Source of the DNA: 66-474 sp051954935
GTDB taxonomy: Bacteria; Pseudomonadota; Gammaproteobacteria; Xanthomonadales; Rhodanobacteraceae
DNA: 64,000 nucleotides
Direction of reading: 5' to 3'
NCBI GenBank assembly: GCA_051954935.1
Contig: JBQCHG010000055.1
Span: forward strand, 1-64,000
A program made the translations under genes and the position numbers. This document shows, one piece after another, positions 6,623 through 15,115 of the stretch; within the stretch, counting starts at the first letter, position 1, and each line of letters opens with the position of its first letter. The notes under the pieces were generated by a model. It searched no databases. It saw nothing but the letters and a program-made list of their open reading frames with translations, and was not told the origin of the DNA.

Positions 6623-9490
6623 TCATTCCAACGCGTGATCATCCCCCACTTTGCCCGCCAGTGCCTGCGCGACCAGCGCGTTCTGCTCGACGACGTGGGT
6701 GTTGTAGTGTCCGGCGGCCGGTGCGGGCGAACGCGCGCGGCCGGCGTAATGCAGGCCGTGGTCCGCGCCGATACAGGCTTGCAGGTGGTGGCGGATCTGG
6801 AACCATGCGCCCTGGTTCATCGGCTCTTCCTGGCACCAGATCACTTCGCGCGCCTGCGGATAACGCGCGAGCTGCTCGATCACTTCCTGGCGCGGGAACG
6901 GATACAGCTGCTCCACGCGCACCAGCGCGACATCCTTGAGCTTGTCCTTTTCCGCGGCCTCGAACAGGTCGTAATGGACCTTCCCCGAACACAGGACGAC
7001 GCGCTTCACCTTCTTCGCGTCGGTTATGCGCGAATCCGGAATCACCAGCTGGAAGGTCCCGTTGGCGAGATCGTCCAGCGAGGAGATCGCCAGCTTGTGC
7101 CGCAGCAGCGATTTCGGCGTCATCACCACCAGCGGTTTGCGCGCATCGCGCAGCATCTGCCGGCGCAGCATGTGGAACATCTGCGCGGGCGTCGTCGGCA
7201 CGCACACCTGCATGTTGTCCAGTGCACACAGTTGCAGGTAGCGCTCCAGGCGTGCGGAGGAATGCTCCGGCCCTTGGCCCTCGTAGCCGTGCGGCAGCAG
7301 CAGCACCAGCCCGCACAGGCGGCCCCACTTGGCCTCCCCGGACGAGATGAACTGGTCCATCACCACCTGCGCGCCGTTCGCGAAGTCGCCGAACTGCGCT
7401 TCCCACAGCACCAGCGTGTCGGGATCGGCGGTGGCGTAGCCGTACTCGAACGCCATCACCGCCTCTTCCGAAAGCAGCGAGTCGATGATTTCTACCGACA
7501 CGCCTTCGCGCACGTGCGCGAGCGGCGTGTAGACGTCGCCGGTCTTCTGGTCGTGCAGCTCGGCGTGGCGGTGGAAGAACGTGCCACGCCCGGCGTCCTG
7601 GCCGACCAGTCGCAGTGCATAGTTCTGCGCGATCAGCGTGGCGTAGGCCATGTTCTCGGCGTAGCCCCAGTCCAGCGGCAATTCGCCTTTTGCCATTTTG
7701 CGGCGGTCGTCATAGATCTTGGCGACGCGCGACTGCAGCGTGGTGCCTCCGGGCGCTTTCAGGATTTCCGCGGCGAGCTGGTCCAGCAGCCTGCGTTCGA
7801 CGCCGGTCGCCACCGCCTGCGCCAGCGTGCCATGTGCATAGCGGCTCCAGTCGATCTGCGTCTTGGCGATATGGCCGGGTTCGGCGAGTTCGGTCACCGG
7901 CTTGCCCGCTTCCAGACGCTCGCGGTAACTCTCCGCGGCTTTCTGTGCGTCGTCCGCGCCGATCAGCTTCGCTTCCGCCAGGCACTTCGCGTACAGCTCG
8001 CGCGTAGTCGGCGTCTGCTTGATCTTCGCGTACATCACCGGCTGGGTGGCGGCCGGTTCGTCAGCCTCGTTGTGGCCGTGGCGGCGGTAGCAGACCAGGT
8101 CGATCACCACGTCCTTGTGGAAAGCCTGGCGGAAATCGAAGGCCAGTCGCGCGCATTGCAGCACCGCTTCCGGATCGTCGCCGTTCACGTGCAGCACGGG
8201 CGCATTGACCATCTTGGCGACATCGGTGCAGTACAGCGTGCTGCGGCCTTCCCACGCCGGCGTCGTGAAGCCGATCTGATTGTTGACCACGACGTGCACG
8301 GTGCCGCCAACGCGGAAACCGCGCGTCTGCGACATGTTGAACAGCTCCATGTTGACGCCCTGGCCCGCGAGCGCGGCGTCCCCATGGATCAGCACCGGCA
8401 ATGCGCATTTCTGCGAACCGTCGTGCGCGCGGGTCAGGCGCGCGCGCACCGAACCAGCGACCACGGGATTGACGATTTCCAGGTGCGAAGGATTGAACGC
8501 CAGCGCGAGGTGCACGTCGGCTGAAGGCGTGGCGATGTCGGCGGAGAAGCCCATGTGGTACTTCACGTCGCCCGAGTGCGCCGGGTCGTCCGGATGGTCG
8601 AACTTGCCCTCGAATTCCTCGAACAATTTTTGCGGCGGCTTGCCCAGCGTGTTGACCAGCACGTTCAGGCGACCGCGATGGGCCATGCCGATCACCAGCT
8701 CGCGCACGCCGTCGCTGGCGGCGCGCCGCACCAGGTCGTCCAGCAGCGGGATCAGCGAGTCGCCGCCTTCCAGCGAAAAGCGCTTCTGGCCGACGTACTT
8801 GGTATGGAGATACCGTTCCAGCCCTTCCGCGGCGGTCAGCTTGTGCAGCACGCGCTTGCGCTCGTCCGCGGTGAGGCCGGGATCGCCGCTCATCTTTTCC
8901 AGGCGCGAGTAGATCCAGCGACGCTGTTCGACGTCGCTGATGTGCATGAACTCCGCGCCGATCGTGTTCGCGTAGGTCGCGCGGAGGCGATCGCGGAGCT
9001 CGCGCAGCTTCATGCGCTGGCCGCCGCCGGCGAAGGTGCCGCAGTCGAACGTGGTGTCGAGGTCCGAGTCGGCCAGGCCGTGGAAGGGCAGGTCGAGGTC
9101 CGGCGCCGGCATCTTCGGCGCGATCGCCAGCGGATCGAGATCCGCGGCCAGATGCCCGCGCGAGCGGAACGCGGTCAGCAGGCGCAGCACGCCGGCCTGC
9201 TTGCGCGCGTGCGCCTCGTCCACCGGGGATGTGCTGATCAAAGCCGCCCGGGCATGGCCGTTCAGTTTCTGCGCGCGCTCGATGCGGGCGATCGCATCAG
9301 AATGCGGCACGTCATTGCGGCCTTTGAACCCGTCGAAATACGCACGCCATTGCTGCGGCACCGACTGTGCGTCGCGCAGCCAGTCTTCGTAGAGCTGCTC
9401 CACATAGACGGCATTGCCGCCGCCGAGCTGGGAGGACTCGAAAAATTGTTGCGGAGACAAAGCCTGCAACTTGCTGTCGCTGTCGCTCAC
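6623..9490 (-). CDS. sucA: 2-oxoglutarate dehydrogenase E1
   Basis: A thiamine-diphosphate enzyme of about 955 residues that decarboxylates 2-oxoglutarate and succinylates the E2 lipoyl group in the TCA cycle. N-terminal E2-binding segment SSQLGGGNAVYVEQLYEDWL, then GMAHRGRLNVL, the ThDP/Mg region VNGDDPEAVLQCARLAFDFR, and the transketolase-like domain with LLPHGYEGQGPEHSSARLER. I choose GTG at 9490 because AGGTGA lies 4 bases upstream and the family N terminus begins here; an ATG at 9526 adds 12 residues but has a poorer ribosome site. First gene of the operon; a TATAAT box lies 67 bases upstream. Confidence 0.95.
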   Translation of the reverse strand: MSDSDSKLQALSPQQFFESSQLGGGNAVYVEQLYEDWLRDAQSVPQQWRAYFDGFKGRNDVPHSDAIARIERAQKLNGHARAALISTSPVDEAHARKQAGVLRLLTAFRSRGHLAADLDPLAIAPKMPAPDLDLPFHGLADSDLDTTFDCGTFAGGGQRMKLRELRDRLRATYANTIGAEFMHISDVEQRRWIYSRLEKMSGDPGLTADERKRVLHKLTAAEGLERYLHTKYVGQKRFSLEGGDSLIPLLDDLVRRAASDGVRELVIGMAHRGRLNVLVNTLGKPPQKLFEEFEGKFDHPDDPAHSGDVKYHMGFSADIATPSADVHLALAFNPSHLEIVNPVVAGSVRARLTRAHDGSQKCALPVLIHGDAALAGQGVNMELFNMSQTRGFRVGGTVHVVVNNQIGFTTPAWEGRSTLYCTDVAKMVNAPVLHVNGDDPEAVLQCARLAFDFRQAFHKDVVIDLVCYRRHGHNEADEPAATQPVMYAKIKQTPTTRELYAKCLAEAKLIGADDAQKAAESYRERLEAGKPVTELAEPGHIAKTQIDWSRYAHGTLAQAVATGVERRLLDQLAAEILKAPGGTTLQSRVAKIYDDRRKMAKGELPLDWGYAENMAYATLIAQNYALRLVGQDAGRGTFFHRHAELHDQKTGDVYTPLAHVREGVSVEIIDSLLSEEAVMAFEYGYATADPDTLVLWEAQFGDFANGAQVVMDQFISSGEAKWGRLCGLVLLLPHGYEGQGPEHSSARLERYLQLCALDNMQVCVPTTPAQMFHMLRRQMLRDARKPLVVMTPKSLLRHKLAISSLDDLANGTFQLVIPDSRITDAKKVKRVVLCSGKVHYDLFEAAEKDKLKDVALVRVEQLYPFPRQEVIEQLARYPQAREVIWCQEEPMNQGAWFQIRHHLQACIGADHGLHYAGRARSPAPAAGHYNTHVVEQNALVAQALAGKVGDDHALE

Positions 9491-9556
9491 GCCATCACCT
9501 GTCAGGGGTCGCGGGCGCATCGGCATGCGTCCGTCGGCTGCAAAAGCCAGTCGCGA

Positions 9557-9562
9557 ATTATA
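9557..9562 (-). promoter_or_regulatory. Putative -10 box of the sucA-sucB-lpdA operon
   Basis: A perfect TATAAT on the minus strand, 67 bases before the GTG of sucA. The sequence at the -35 distance (AGCACC or CAGCAC) matches poorly, so activation by a regulator is possible. Confidence 0.45.
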
Positions 9563-9654
9563 ACGACTTGTGATGACTTGGTGCTGCGCTGCGACAATTC
9601 AATGGCTTTCGGTCAGCTCGCGTTGAACCGGCCGGGCCGGGCCGTGCAGGCGGC

Positions 9655-10617
9655 TCAAAGCTTCAGCGGACGCAGCTCGCTCATGGGCTCCGAACGTTCC
9701 CAGACCTGGTCGAACAGCGCCTGCAACTGCGCCGCGCGTCCGGGCGCGTAGGTCGAGCCCACGCATTCCATCCGCTGAGCGATGGGGCGGAACAGATACG
9801 CGCCGGCGTCGGTACACATGAACGCCGAAGGATATTCGCGATCCACGTCCTCGATCGGCCGGCGGAACTGGATCACCGAAGGCAGGCGCTGTGCCAGATC
9901 GAGCATGCGATTGCCGGCCTGCTGAGCACGGCTGATGTCCTGCGCCAGCACGCGGATGGAGGCACCGCGCCCGGAGATCGCGATCCGGCGCAGCTCGACC
10001 AGGCACGCCGAGTCGTCCAGCAGCATCGGATCCAGCTCTCGGACCAGGATGCGCAATTCGTGGCGCACGCTGGTGAGCACCGAGAGCGTGGCTTCGATCA
10101 ACTGCTCGCGGGTCTGCACGCTCAACACCTTCGCCGCCGGTGGCGGCGCCGGCGCGGGTCGCCGTGGACCGGAGAGGGCGCCCAGGGCCATGTGCATCGG
10201 CCGATGCAGGATGCCGGCTTCCATGAAATCCTCGCCGGCAATTTCGAAGCCGTGCTTGAGATAGAAGTCGGTCGCATCGGCCTGCGCGTGCAGGCGCACT
10301 TCCGCCATCCCGCGCGTGCGCGCCTGCTCCAGCAGCAGTTGCAGCAACGAGCTGCCCACGCCCCGATCGCGCCAATTTTTGAGCACGGCCATCCGGCCGA
10401 TCTGGCCCGCCGGAGTCATGCGGCCGGCGGCAATCACCATGCCATCCGCCGCGCGCGCCATGGCATGCACGCTGCGTGGATCATCCTCGTCCAGCTCCAT
10501 TTCGGGCGGCACGTTCTGCTCGCGCACGAACACTTCTTCGCGGACGGCGGTCAGCGAGGCGCGGTCGCGCTCGTTCGCCCAGTCGGCGGTTTCGATGGTG
10601 AAATCATCAGGGATCAT
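9655..10617 (-). CDS. GNAT N-acetyltransferase fused to a DUF7931-like C-terminal domain
   Basis: A 320-residue two-domain protein. The N-terminal half (about 1-150) is an ElaA-like GNAT fold with the acetyl-CoA loop RDRGVGSSLLQLLLEQA and a following beta-strand segment ending DFYLKHGF. After an Ala/Pro linker, residues 165-320 form a second domain (ILVRELDPMLLDDS, SIRVLAQDISRAQQAG) resembling the phospholipase-D-fold DUF7931 domain of xanthomonads. HKD motifs are not apparent, so it may only bind. Substrate unknown. The ATG at 10617 is the first start giving a normal GNAT N terminus. It sits 37 bases downstream of roxA. Confidence 0.8.
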   Translation of the reverse strand: MIPDDFTIETADWANERDRASLTAVREEVFVREQNVPPEMELDEDDPRSVHAMARAADGMVIAAGRMTPAGQIGRMAVLKNWRDRGVGSSLLQLLLEQARTRGMAEVRLHAQADATDFYLKHGFEIAGEDFMEAGILHRPMHMALGALSGPRRPAPAPPPAAKVLSVQTREQLIEATLSVLTSVRHELRILVRELDPMLLDDSACLVELRRIAISGRGASIRVLAQDISRAQQAGNRMLDLAQRLPSVIQFRRPIEDVDREYPSAFMCTDAGAYLFRPIAQRMECVGSTYAPGRAAQLQALFDQVWERSEPMSELRPLKL

Positions 10618-10657
10618 GCACGGCTCGCGGCAAATTGTGTCGGATTGTGACGCGTTT

Positions 10658-11845
10658 TCAGCGCCGCCGCACCGCCACATGTCCGTCCTGCATCAACGAG
10701 GCCAGTACCGATACGCCTGCCGCGCGCTGCGGCAACTTCGCGAGTTCCGCGCCTGCAATGCTGCGCCGGTTGCCACCGAGCACGCGCGCCCATTGCAGCG
10801 GGCAGGCGTGGGCTTCGCCGCCCGCGTAAAGCACTGCGCCGCGCAACGTGCGCCGCCAGGCAAATCGGGTCCAGGGATTGCGCTCGAACGAACTGCCCTC
10901 GAGCTTTTCATCCAGCGCGTCCGCGCTGGGCGATCGCGGCGGCGGTGCGACGTTCTGGGCGTTGCGATAGGAAGTGATGAATCTTCCGAAGAACTCGGCG
11001 AAGGATTGCTCGTCCATCGCCTGCGCGCATGGGCCGAGCGCGACGCGCGCGCGCTTCAACGCCGCGCGATCTATTTCGCCGGGTTCCGAGGAAAGCTGCA
11101 GATCGGGATCGGCGTAACGCTGCGATTCGGAAAGACCTGCCGCGATCTGCTCGGCGAACTCCACCAGCAACTCCGAACTGGCCGGTGCGCGCATTCCGAT
11201 CGAAAAAGTCATGCATTCGCCGACACTGACGCCGTCGTGCGGAACGCCCGGCGGCAGGTAAAGCACGTCGCCGGGTTCGAGCGTCCAGTCGTGCGTCGGT
11301 TCGAACTCTTTCAACAGCTTCAGTTCGGCGTCCTCGCGGAAATCCGTAGGCGCGTCCGGATCGGTGCTGATACTCCAGTGCCGTTGCCCCAGTCCCTGCA
11401 GCAGGAATACGTCGTACTGATCCAGATGCGCGCCGACGCCACCGCCATCGGTCGCATAACTCACCATCACGTCGTCGATGCGCCAGCTCGGCAGGAACGA
11501 AAAATGATCGAGCAGGGCGGCGACGTCGGCGTCCCATTTGTCCACGTCCTGGACCAGCAGCGTCCAATGCGACTCGGGCAATGCGGCGAAGTCGGGTTCG
11601 GCGAAGGGGCCGGGCCGCAATGTCCACTTGTCGCGCTTGCGGTCATGCAACACGATCCGCGAGAGCGCGAGTTCCTCGCAGGCGAGCCCGGCGAGATCGT
11701 CAGGCGTCAGCGGCGGCACGAAATCCGGGAATGCGTTGCGGATGAGCAGCGGGTACTTCTGCCAGTAGTCGCGCAGGAAACGCGCGGGCGGCATGCCGAG
11801 CGGGCGGGAGGCGCTTGCGTGCACCTCGATGGGCGGGTGGCTCAT
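10658..11845 (-). CDS. roxA: Ribosomal protein arginine hydroxylase RoxA (YcfD family)
   Basis: A 395-residue cupin/JmjC 2-oxoglutarate- and Fe(II)-dependent oxygenase. In E. coli, YcfD hydroxylates Arg81 of ribosomal protein L16. The iron triad is visible as H140 and D142 in GAHLDQYDVFLLQG and H203 in PPGVPHDGVS, followed by a dimerisation segment and a C-terminal winged-helix-like part. The substrate is inferred from family. The start at 11845 overlaps the stop of the upstream hxlR-type gene by ATGA, so translation is probably coupled and expression may follow that regulator. Confidence 0.88.
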   Translation of the reverse strand: MSHPPIEVHASASRPLGMPPARFLRDYWQKYPLLIRNAFPDFVPPLTPDDLAGLACEELALSRIVLHDRKRDKWTLRPGPFAEPDFAALPESHWTLLVQDVDKWDADVAALLDHFSFLPSWRIDDVMVSYATDGGGVGAHLDQYDVFLLQGLGQRHWSISTDPDAPTDFREDAELKLLKEFEPTHDWTLEPGDVLYLPPGVPHDGVSVGECMTFSIGMRAPASSELLVEFAEQIAAGLSESQRYADPDLQLSSEPGEIDRAALKRARVALGPCAQAMDEQSFAEFFGRFITSYRNAQNVAPPPRSPSADALDEKLEGSSFERNPWTRFAWRRTLRGAVLYAGGEAHACPLQWARVLGGNRRSIAGAELAKLPQRAAGVSVLASLMQDGHVAVRRR

Positions 11846-12237
11846 CGAGCGCGTGCCTTCGGCCGGCCCGGCGAGTGCGCTCGCGGATGCTTTTCCCACT
11901 GCTGGATCAGCTTGCGCCCGACATTGGCGATGGCATCGATCGCGGGTAGCAGGTCGCGCCCGAGTTCGGTCAGCGCGTACTCGGCGGACGGCGGCGAGGT
12001 ATCCAGCAGCGTGCGGGTTACCAGGCCGCGTGCTTCCAGCTCGTGCAGGCGCGCGCTCAGGACGCGCGCGGAGATGCGCGGGATGTCGTGACGCAACTCG
12101 CCGAAGCGGCGGGGGCCCGCGCTCAGATACCACACCACGTTGGGCGCCCACGCGCCGCGCAGTAGCGCGAGCGTTTCGGTAAGCGGACAGGCCGGCGGCG
12201 GTGCGGCGACCCGGCTTTTTCTCAATGGCAGGCCCAT
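11842..12237 (-). CDS. HxlR family transcriptional regulator
   Basis: A 131-residue winged-helix regulator. The family core is present: CPLTETLALLRGAW, then FGELRHDIPRISARVLSARLHELEARGLV (recognition helix) and the wing ending EYALTELGRDL. The N-terminal Cys in PPACPLTE is shared with redox- or electrophile-sensing HxlR proteins, so a thiol switch is possible but unproven. The ATG at 12237 is preferred because an upstream GTG at 12285 would put the putative operator (12255-12318) inside the coding region. Divergent from gstA and coupled to roxA through ATGA. Probable autoregulator and gstA regulator (inference). Confidence 0.82.
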   Translation of the reverse strand: MGLPLRKSRVAAPPPACPLTETLALLRGAWAPNVVWYLSAGPRRFGELRHDIPRISARVLSARLHELEARGLVTRTLLDTSPPSAEYALTELGRDLLPAIDAIANVGRKLIQQWEKHPRAHSPGRPKARAR

Positions 12238-12254
12238 GGCGAAACGGCGATTCC

Positions 12255-12318
12255 TGGTAACCGGTTGGATACCACATTTTATCACTAACCACGGGTAATA
12301 TGGTATCCAGTAGTAACC
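12255..12318. promoter_or_regulatory. Dyad operator between hxlR-type gene and gstA
   Basis: GGTAACCGGTTGGATACCA (about 12256-12274) faces TGGTATCCAGTAGTAACC (12301-12318). The inner GGATACCA/TGGTATCC halves are perfect inverses and the outer GGTAA/GTAACC halves nearly so. TAATAT (12296-12301), a possible -10 for gstA, abuts the right arm, and TAAAAT on the minus strand is a possible -10 for the regulator. A site for the HxlR protein is inferred from position and symmetry. Confidence 0.55.
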
Positions 12319-12380
12319 AAGTGGCTGTAGGATATCTCGCGTGCTGCCAATTGCGGCGGCCTCTTCAGAAAGGAGATTCC

Positions 12381-13004
12381 ATGAAGCTCTACTACTCGCC
12401 GGGCGCCTGCTCGCTTTCCCCCCACATCGTCGCGCGCGAACTCGGCATCGCGCTGGAACTGGAGAAGGTGGACACGAAGGCCAAGAGCACCGAAACCGGT
12501 CGCGACTTCTGGCAGATCAACCCGAAGGGCTACGTGCCCGCGCTGGAGCTGGAGGATGGCGAACTGCTGACCGAGGGCCCGGCGATCGTGCAATACCTGG
12601 CCGACCTGAAGCCCGAAAAGGGCCTGGCGCCGGCCAACGGCACGCTGGCGCGTTACCGCTTGCAGGAGATGCTGGGCTACATCAACTCCGAAATCCACAA
12701 GAGCTACAGCCCCTTGTTCAAGCCGGACACGCCGGAGCAGACGCGTGCCGAACGCAAGGATTATCTGCGCAAGCGCTATGCGTTCATCGAGGACGTCCTG
12801 TCGCGGCAAACCTGGCTGCTCGGCGAGCATTTCAGCGCAGCGGATGCCTATCTCTTCACCGTCACCAACTGGGCGCGCCACGTCGAGCTCGACCTCTCCG
12901 AGTTCAAGGCGCTGAGCGCGTTCCAGCAGCGTGCTGCCGCGCGGCCGTCCGTGCAGGCGGCGATGGAAGTCGAGGGTTTGGTCAAGCGCAGCGTCGCGGC
13001 TTGA
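12381..13004 (+). CDS. gstA: Beta-class glutathione S-transferase
   Basis: A 207-residue cytosolic glutathione transferase. The thioredoxin-like N-terminal domain begins MKLYYSPGACSLSPHIV, where Cys10 is the beta-class thiol residue, and has the cis-Pro region YVPALEL and GPAIVQYLAD. The all-helical C-terminal domain ends near ARPSVQAAM. It conjugates or reduces electrophiles with glutathione. Start fixed by AAGGAG 5 bases upstream; a longer reading would run through the operator. Divergent from the hxlR-type gene, which suggests induction by reactive electrophiles (inference). Confidence 0.92.
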   Translation: MKLYYSPGACSLSPHIVARELGIALELEKVDTKAKSTETGRDFWQINPKGYVPALELEDGELLTEGPAIVQYLADLKPEKGLAPANGTLARYRLQEMLGYINSEIHKSYSPLFKPDTPEQTRAERKDYLRKRYAFIEDVLSRQTWLLGEHFSAADAYLFTVTNWARHVELDLSEFKALSAFQQRAAARPSVQAAMEVEGLVKRSVAA

Positions 13005-13013
13005 CTCCGATCG

Positions 13014-13038
13014 GGACGGCCGGCTCCGCCGGCCGTCC
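13014..13038. terminator. Bidirectional terminator
   Basis: A perfect 11-bp stem GGACGGCCGGC-TCC-GCCGGCCGTCC between the convergent gstA and PQQ dehydrogenase genes. It is followed by only a short T-poor tail. Confidence 0.65.
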
Positions 13039-13049
13039 TTGCTTCGCGA

Positions 13050-15002
13050 TCATTGCGGCAGCGCGAAGGCGATGACGTAATCGCCGCGTTTCGTACTCAG
13101 GCCACCGTGGCCACCTGCCGCGATCACCAGATATTGCCTGCCGTTGATCGCGTAGGTCATCGGCGTGGCCTGGCCGCCGGCCGGCAGTTTGTATTGCCAC
13201 AGCAGTTTGCCATTGCGGATGTCGAAGGCGCGGATATCTCCATCTATCGTCGCCGCGACGAACACCACGCCGGAGGCGGTAACGATCGGACCGCCCATGC
13301 CCGGCACGCCGGCATTCCAGTGATTGAGCACTGCATTGCCCAGCGGTACTTGCCACAACCGCTCGCCGTTGCGCATATCCACTGCTGTCAGCTCGCCCCA
13401 GGGCGGCCTGACGCACGGTGTGCCGAGCGAAGTAGTGAAGACCTTGCGGCGCATGCCGTAAGGCGTGCCGCGCATGCGCGAGAAGTCCCAGCCCTCGTAC
13501 TGCTTCGAATCGGCTTGCGCTTCGAACTCGTCCCGTGGCACCAGTGCAACCAGCATCGGCAAGTCGTTGGTGTTCACCACCGCGATCTGCCGTTGCGGAT
13601 CGAAGGCCAGCCCGCCCCATTCCACGCCTCCGGCATAGCCAGGCTGTTCGACGCTGCCCTGCAGGCTTGGCGGCGTGAAGATACCTTCCGACTTGTAGCG
13701 CTCGAGGTGACAGCCGAACGAGATGTGTGCGAGGTCGTTCTTCGTGACCGGGCCTTGCCGCACCAGCGGGGCCGGCACGAGCGCAAACGGCTGCGTCTTC
13801 GAAAGTACCTCGCCCGGTGCGCCGTCCTGCGGCACCGGCCTTTCGACGATCGGGAATACCTGCTTTCCTGTTGCGCGGTCGAAAGTGAACAGCATGCCGG
13901 TCTTGGTCGGCTGGATCACGGCATCCACTGCACGGCCATCATGCTGCAGCGTCACCAGCGAAGGTTGCGCCGCGCTGTCGTAATCCCACAGGTCGTGGTG
14001 CACGAGTTGGAAGCCCCACGCCAGCTTGCCGGTGTCGCCGTCCAGCGCGACCACCGAATTGGCCCAGCGGTTGTCGCCGGGGCGCAGCCCCCCGAAAAAA
14101 TCCGGGCTCGCGGAACCCGTCGGCACGAACACCAGGTGCCGCTGCTGATCCACCGAGAGCGGCGCCCAGGCGTTCGCCGCGCCGGTCACCTGCGCCGCGT
14201 GTGAGTTCCATTGCGCATACACCGGATTGGATGGATCGCGCGGGATCGGGTCCCAGCCCCAGACGAACTTGCCGCTGCGAGCGTCGTAGGCGCGCACGGT
14301 GCCGTGCTCGAGTTCCACGCCACGGTTGTCGCCGACCGATGAGCCGAGGATCACCTTGCCGTCCAGCACCACCGGTGGCGAGGTGACGAGGTAATCGCGC
14401 CAGTGATCGCCCGGCTTCCAGGTGGAATGGATGCCGCTCAATAGATCGAGTGCGCCGTGATCGGCGAAGTCCTGGCACGGCTTTCCGCTCTTGGCGTCCA
14501 GCGCGAGCAACCTGCTGTCGAGGGTGGGCGCGAAGACGCGCGCATGGCAGGGCGCGTCCGCTGTGGATTGCGGATCCACCCACAGCGTGACGCCGCGCGA
14601 AGCCGCATCCGAATACCAGATCCTCGGCACATTGGCGTCGTGCCGCCAGCGCGGCTTGCCGGTCACGGCGTCAACCGCGATCACATCCGTGGCGCTGGTC
14701 GTGAAATACAGCGCGCCGTCGTAGAGGATCGGCGTGGCCTCGGCGGTCATGTGCGAGATCCATTCGTCGCCCGGAAAGCCCGCGCCGTGCTCGCCGGTGC
14801 GGAAAGTCCAGGCGACCTGCAGGTGATCGACGTTCTCCGGCGTAATCTGCGCCGCACTGGAGTAGCGGGAGCCGCCGGCATCGCCGCCGTAATGTGCCCA
14901 GCCGGCATCCGGCGCGGGCGGTGGGGCGTTGTAGCCACCGCAGCCGGCCAGCAGGGTGACAAGTCCGGCGATCGTGCAGCAGCGGCGAAACGGCAGGTGC
15001 AT
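13050..15002 (-). CDS. PQQ-dependent dehydrogenase lipoprotein
   Basis: A 650-residue eight-bladed beta-propeller quinoprotein. The N terminus is a lipoprotein signal with lipobox LLAGC (Cys21), so it should sit in the periplasm on a membrane. Repeated propeller W-motif-like blocks (DAVTGKPRWRHD, DARSGKFVWGWD, DGDTGKLAWGFQ, DIRNGKLLWQYK) and LVHHDLWDYDSAAQPSL match PQQ dehydrogenases of the glucose/quinate type. The membrane-spanning N-terminal domain of Gcd and the cytochrome-c domain of some alcohol dehydrogenases are absent. Sugar or cyclic-alcohol oxidation feeding ubiquinone is likely; exact substrate unknown. No pqq biosynthesis genes in the window. Downstream of the LytTR gene, with direct repeats in its upstream gap. 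Confidence 0.82.
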   Translation of the reverse strand: MHLPFRRCCTIAGLVTLLAGCGGYNAPPPAPDAGWAHYGGDAGGSRYSSAAQITPENVDHLQVAWTFRTGEHGAGFPGDEWISHMTAEATPILYDGALYFTTSATDVIAVDAVTGKPRWRHDANVPRIWYSDAASRGVTLWVDPQSTADAPCHARVFAPTLDSRLLALDAKSGKPCQDFADHGALDLLSGIHSTWKPGDHWRDYLVTSPPVVLDGKVILGSSVGDNRGVELEHGTVRAYDARSGKFVWGWDPIPRDPSNPVYAQWNSHAAQVTGAANAWAPLSVDQQRHLVFVPTGSASPDFFGGLRPGDNRWANSVVALDGDTGKLAWGFQLVHHDLWDYDSAAQPSLVTLQHDGRAVDAVIQPTKTGMLFTFDRATGKQVFPIVERPVPQDGAPGEVLSKTQPFALVPAPLVRQGPVTKNDLAHISFGCHLERYKSEGIFTPPSLQGSVEQPGYAGGVEWGGLAFDPQRQIAVVNTNDLPMLVALVPRDEFEAQADSKQYEGWDFSRMRGTPYGMRRKVFTTSLGTPCVRPPWGELTAVDMRNGERLWQVPLGNAVLNHWNAGVPGMGGPIVTASGVVFVAATIDGDIRAFDIRNGKLLWQYKLPAGGQATPMTYAINGRQYLVIAAGGHGGLSTKRGDYVIAFALPQ

Positions 15003-15064
15003 CGTGCGACTCCGTTTGGGAATGCGCGAAAACTAACAGCGGGGGCTGCAGCGGCAAGCTGGAA

Positions 15065-15099
15065 GGTGGCGAACGGCGCGATCCGGTGGCGAGCGGCGC
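15065..15099. promoter_or_regulatory. 20-bp-period direct repeat upstream of the PQQ dehydrogenase
   Basis: GGTGGCGA(A/G)CGGCGC occurs at 15065-15079 and 15085-15099, 63-97 bases before the dehydrogenase start. On the minus strand each unit contains GCCG(T/C)TCGC, a partial match to the 9-bp LytTR half-site pattern. LytTR proteins bind direct repeats about two helical turns apart, and the adjacent gene encodes one. Operator role inferred. Confidence 0.4.
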
Positions 15100-15115
15100 C
15101 GTGCGCGCGACGAAC

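Noticed and set aside
6635..8524. A 629-codon plus-strand frame opposite sucA
   Set aside because: Antisense shadow: rich in His, Arg and Val, without a domain, and lying entirely on the conserved sucA gene.
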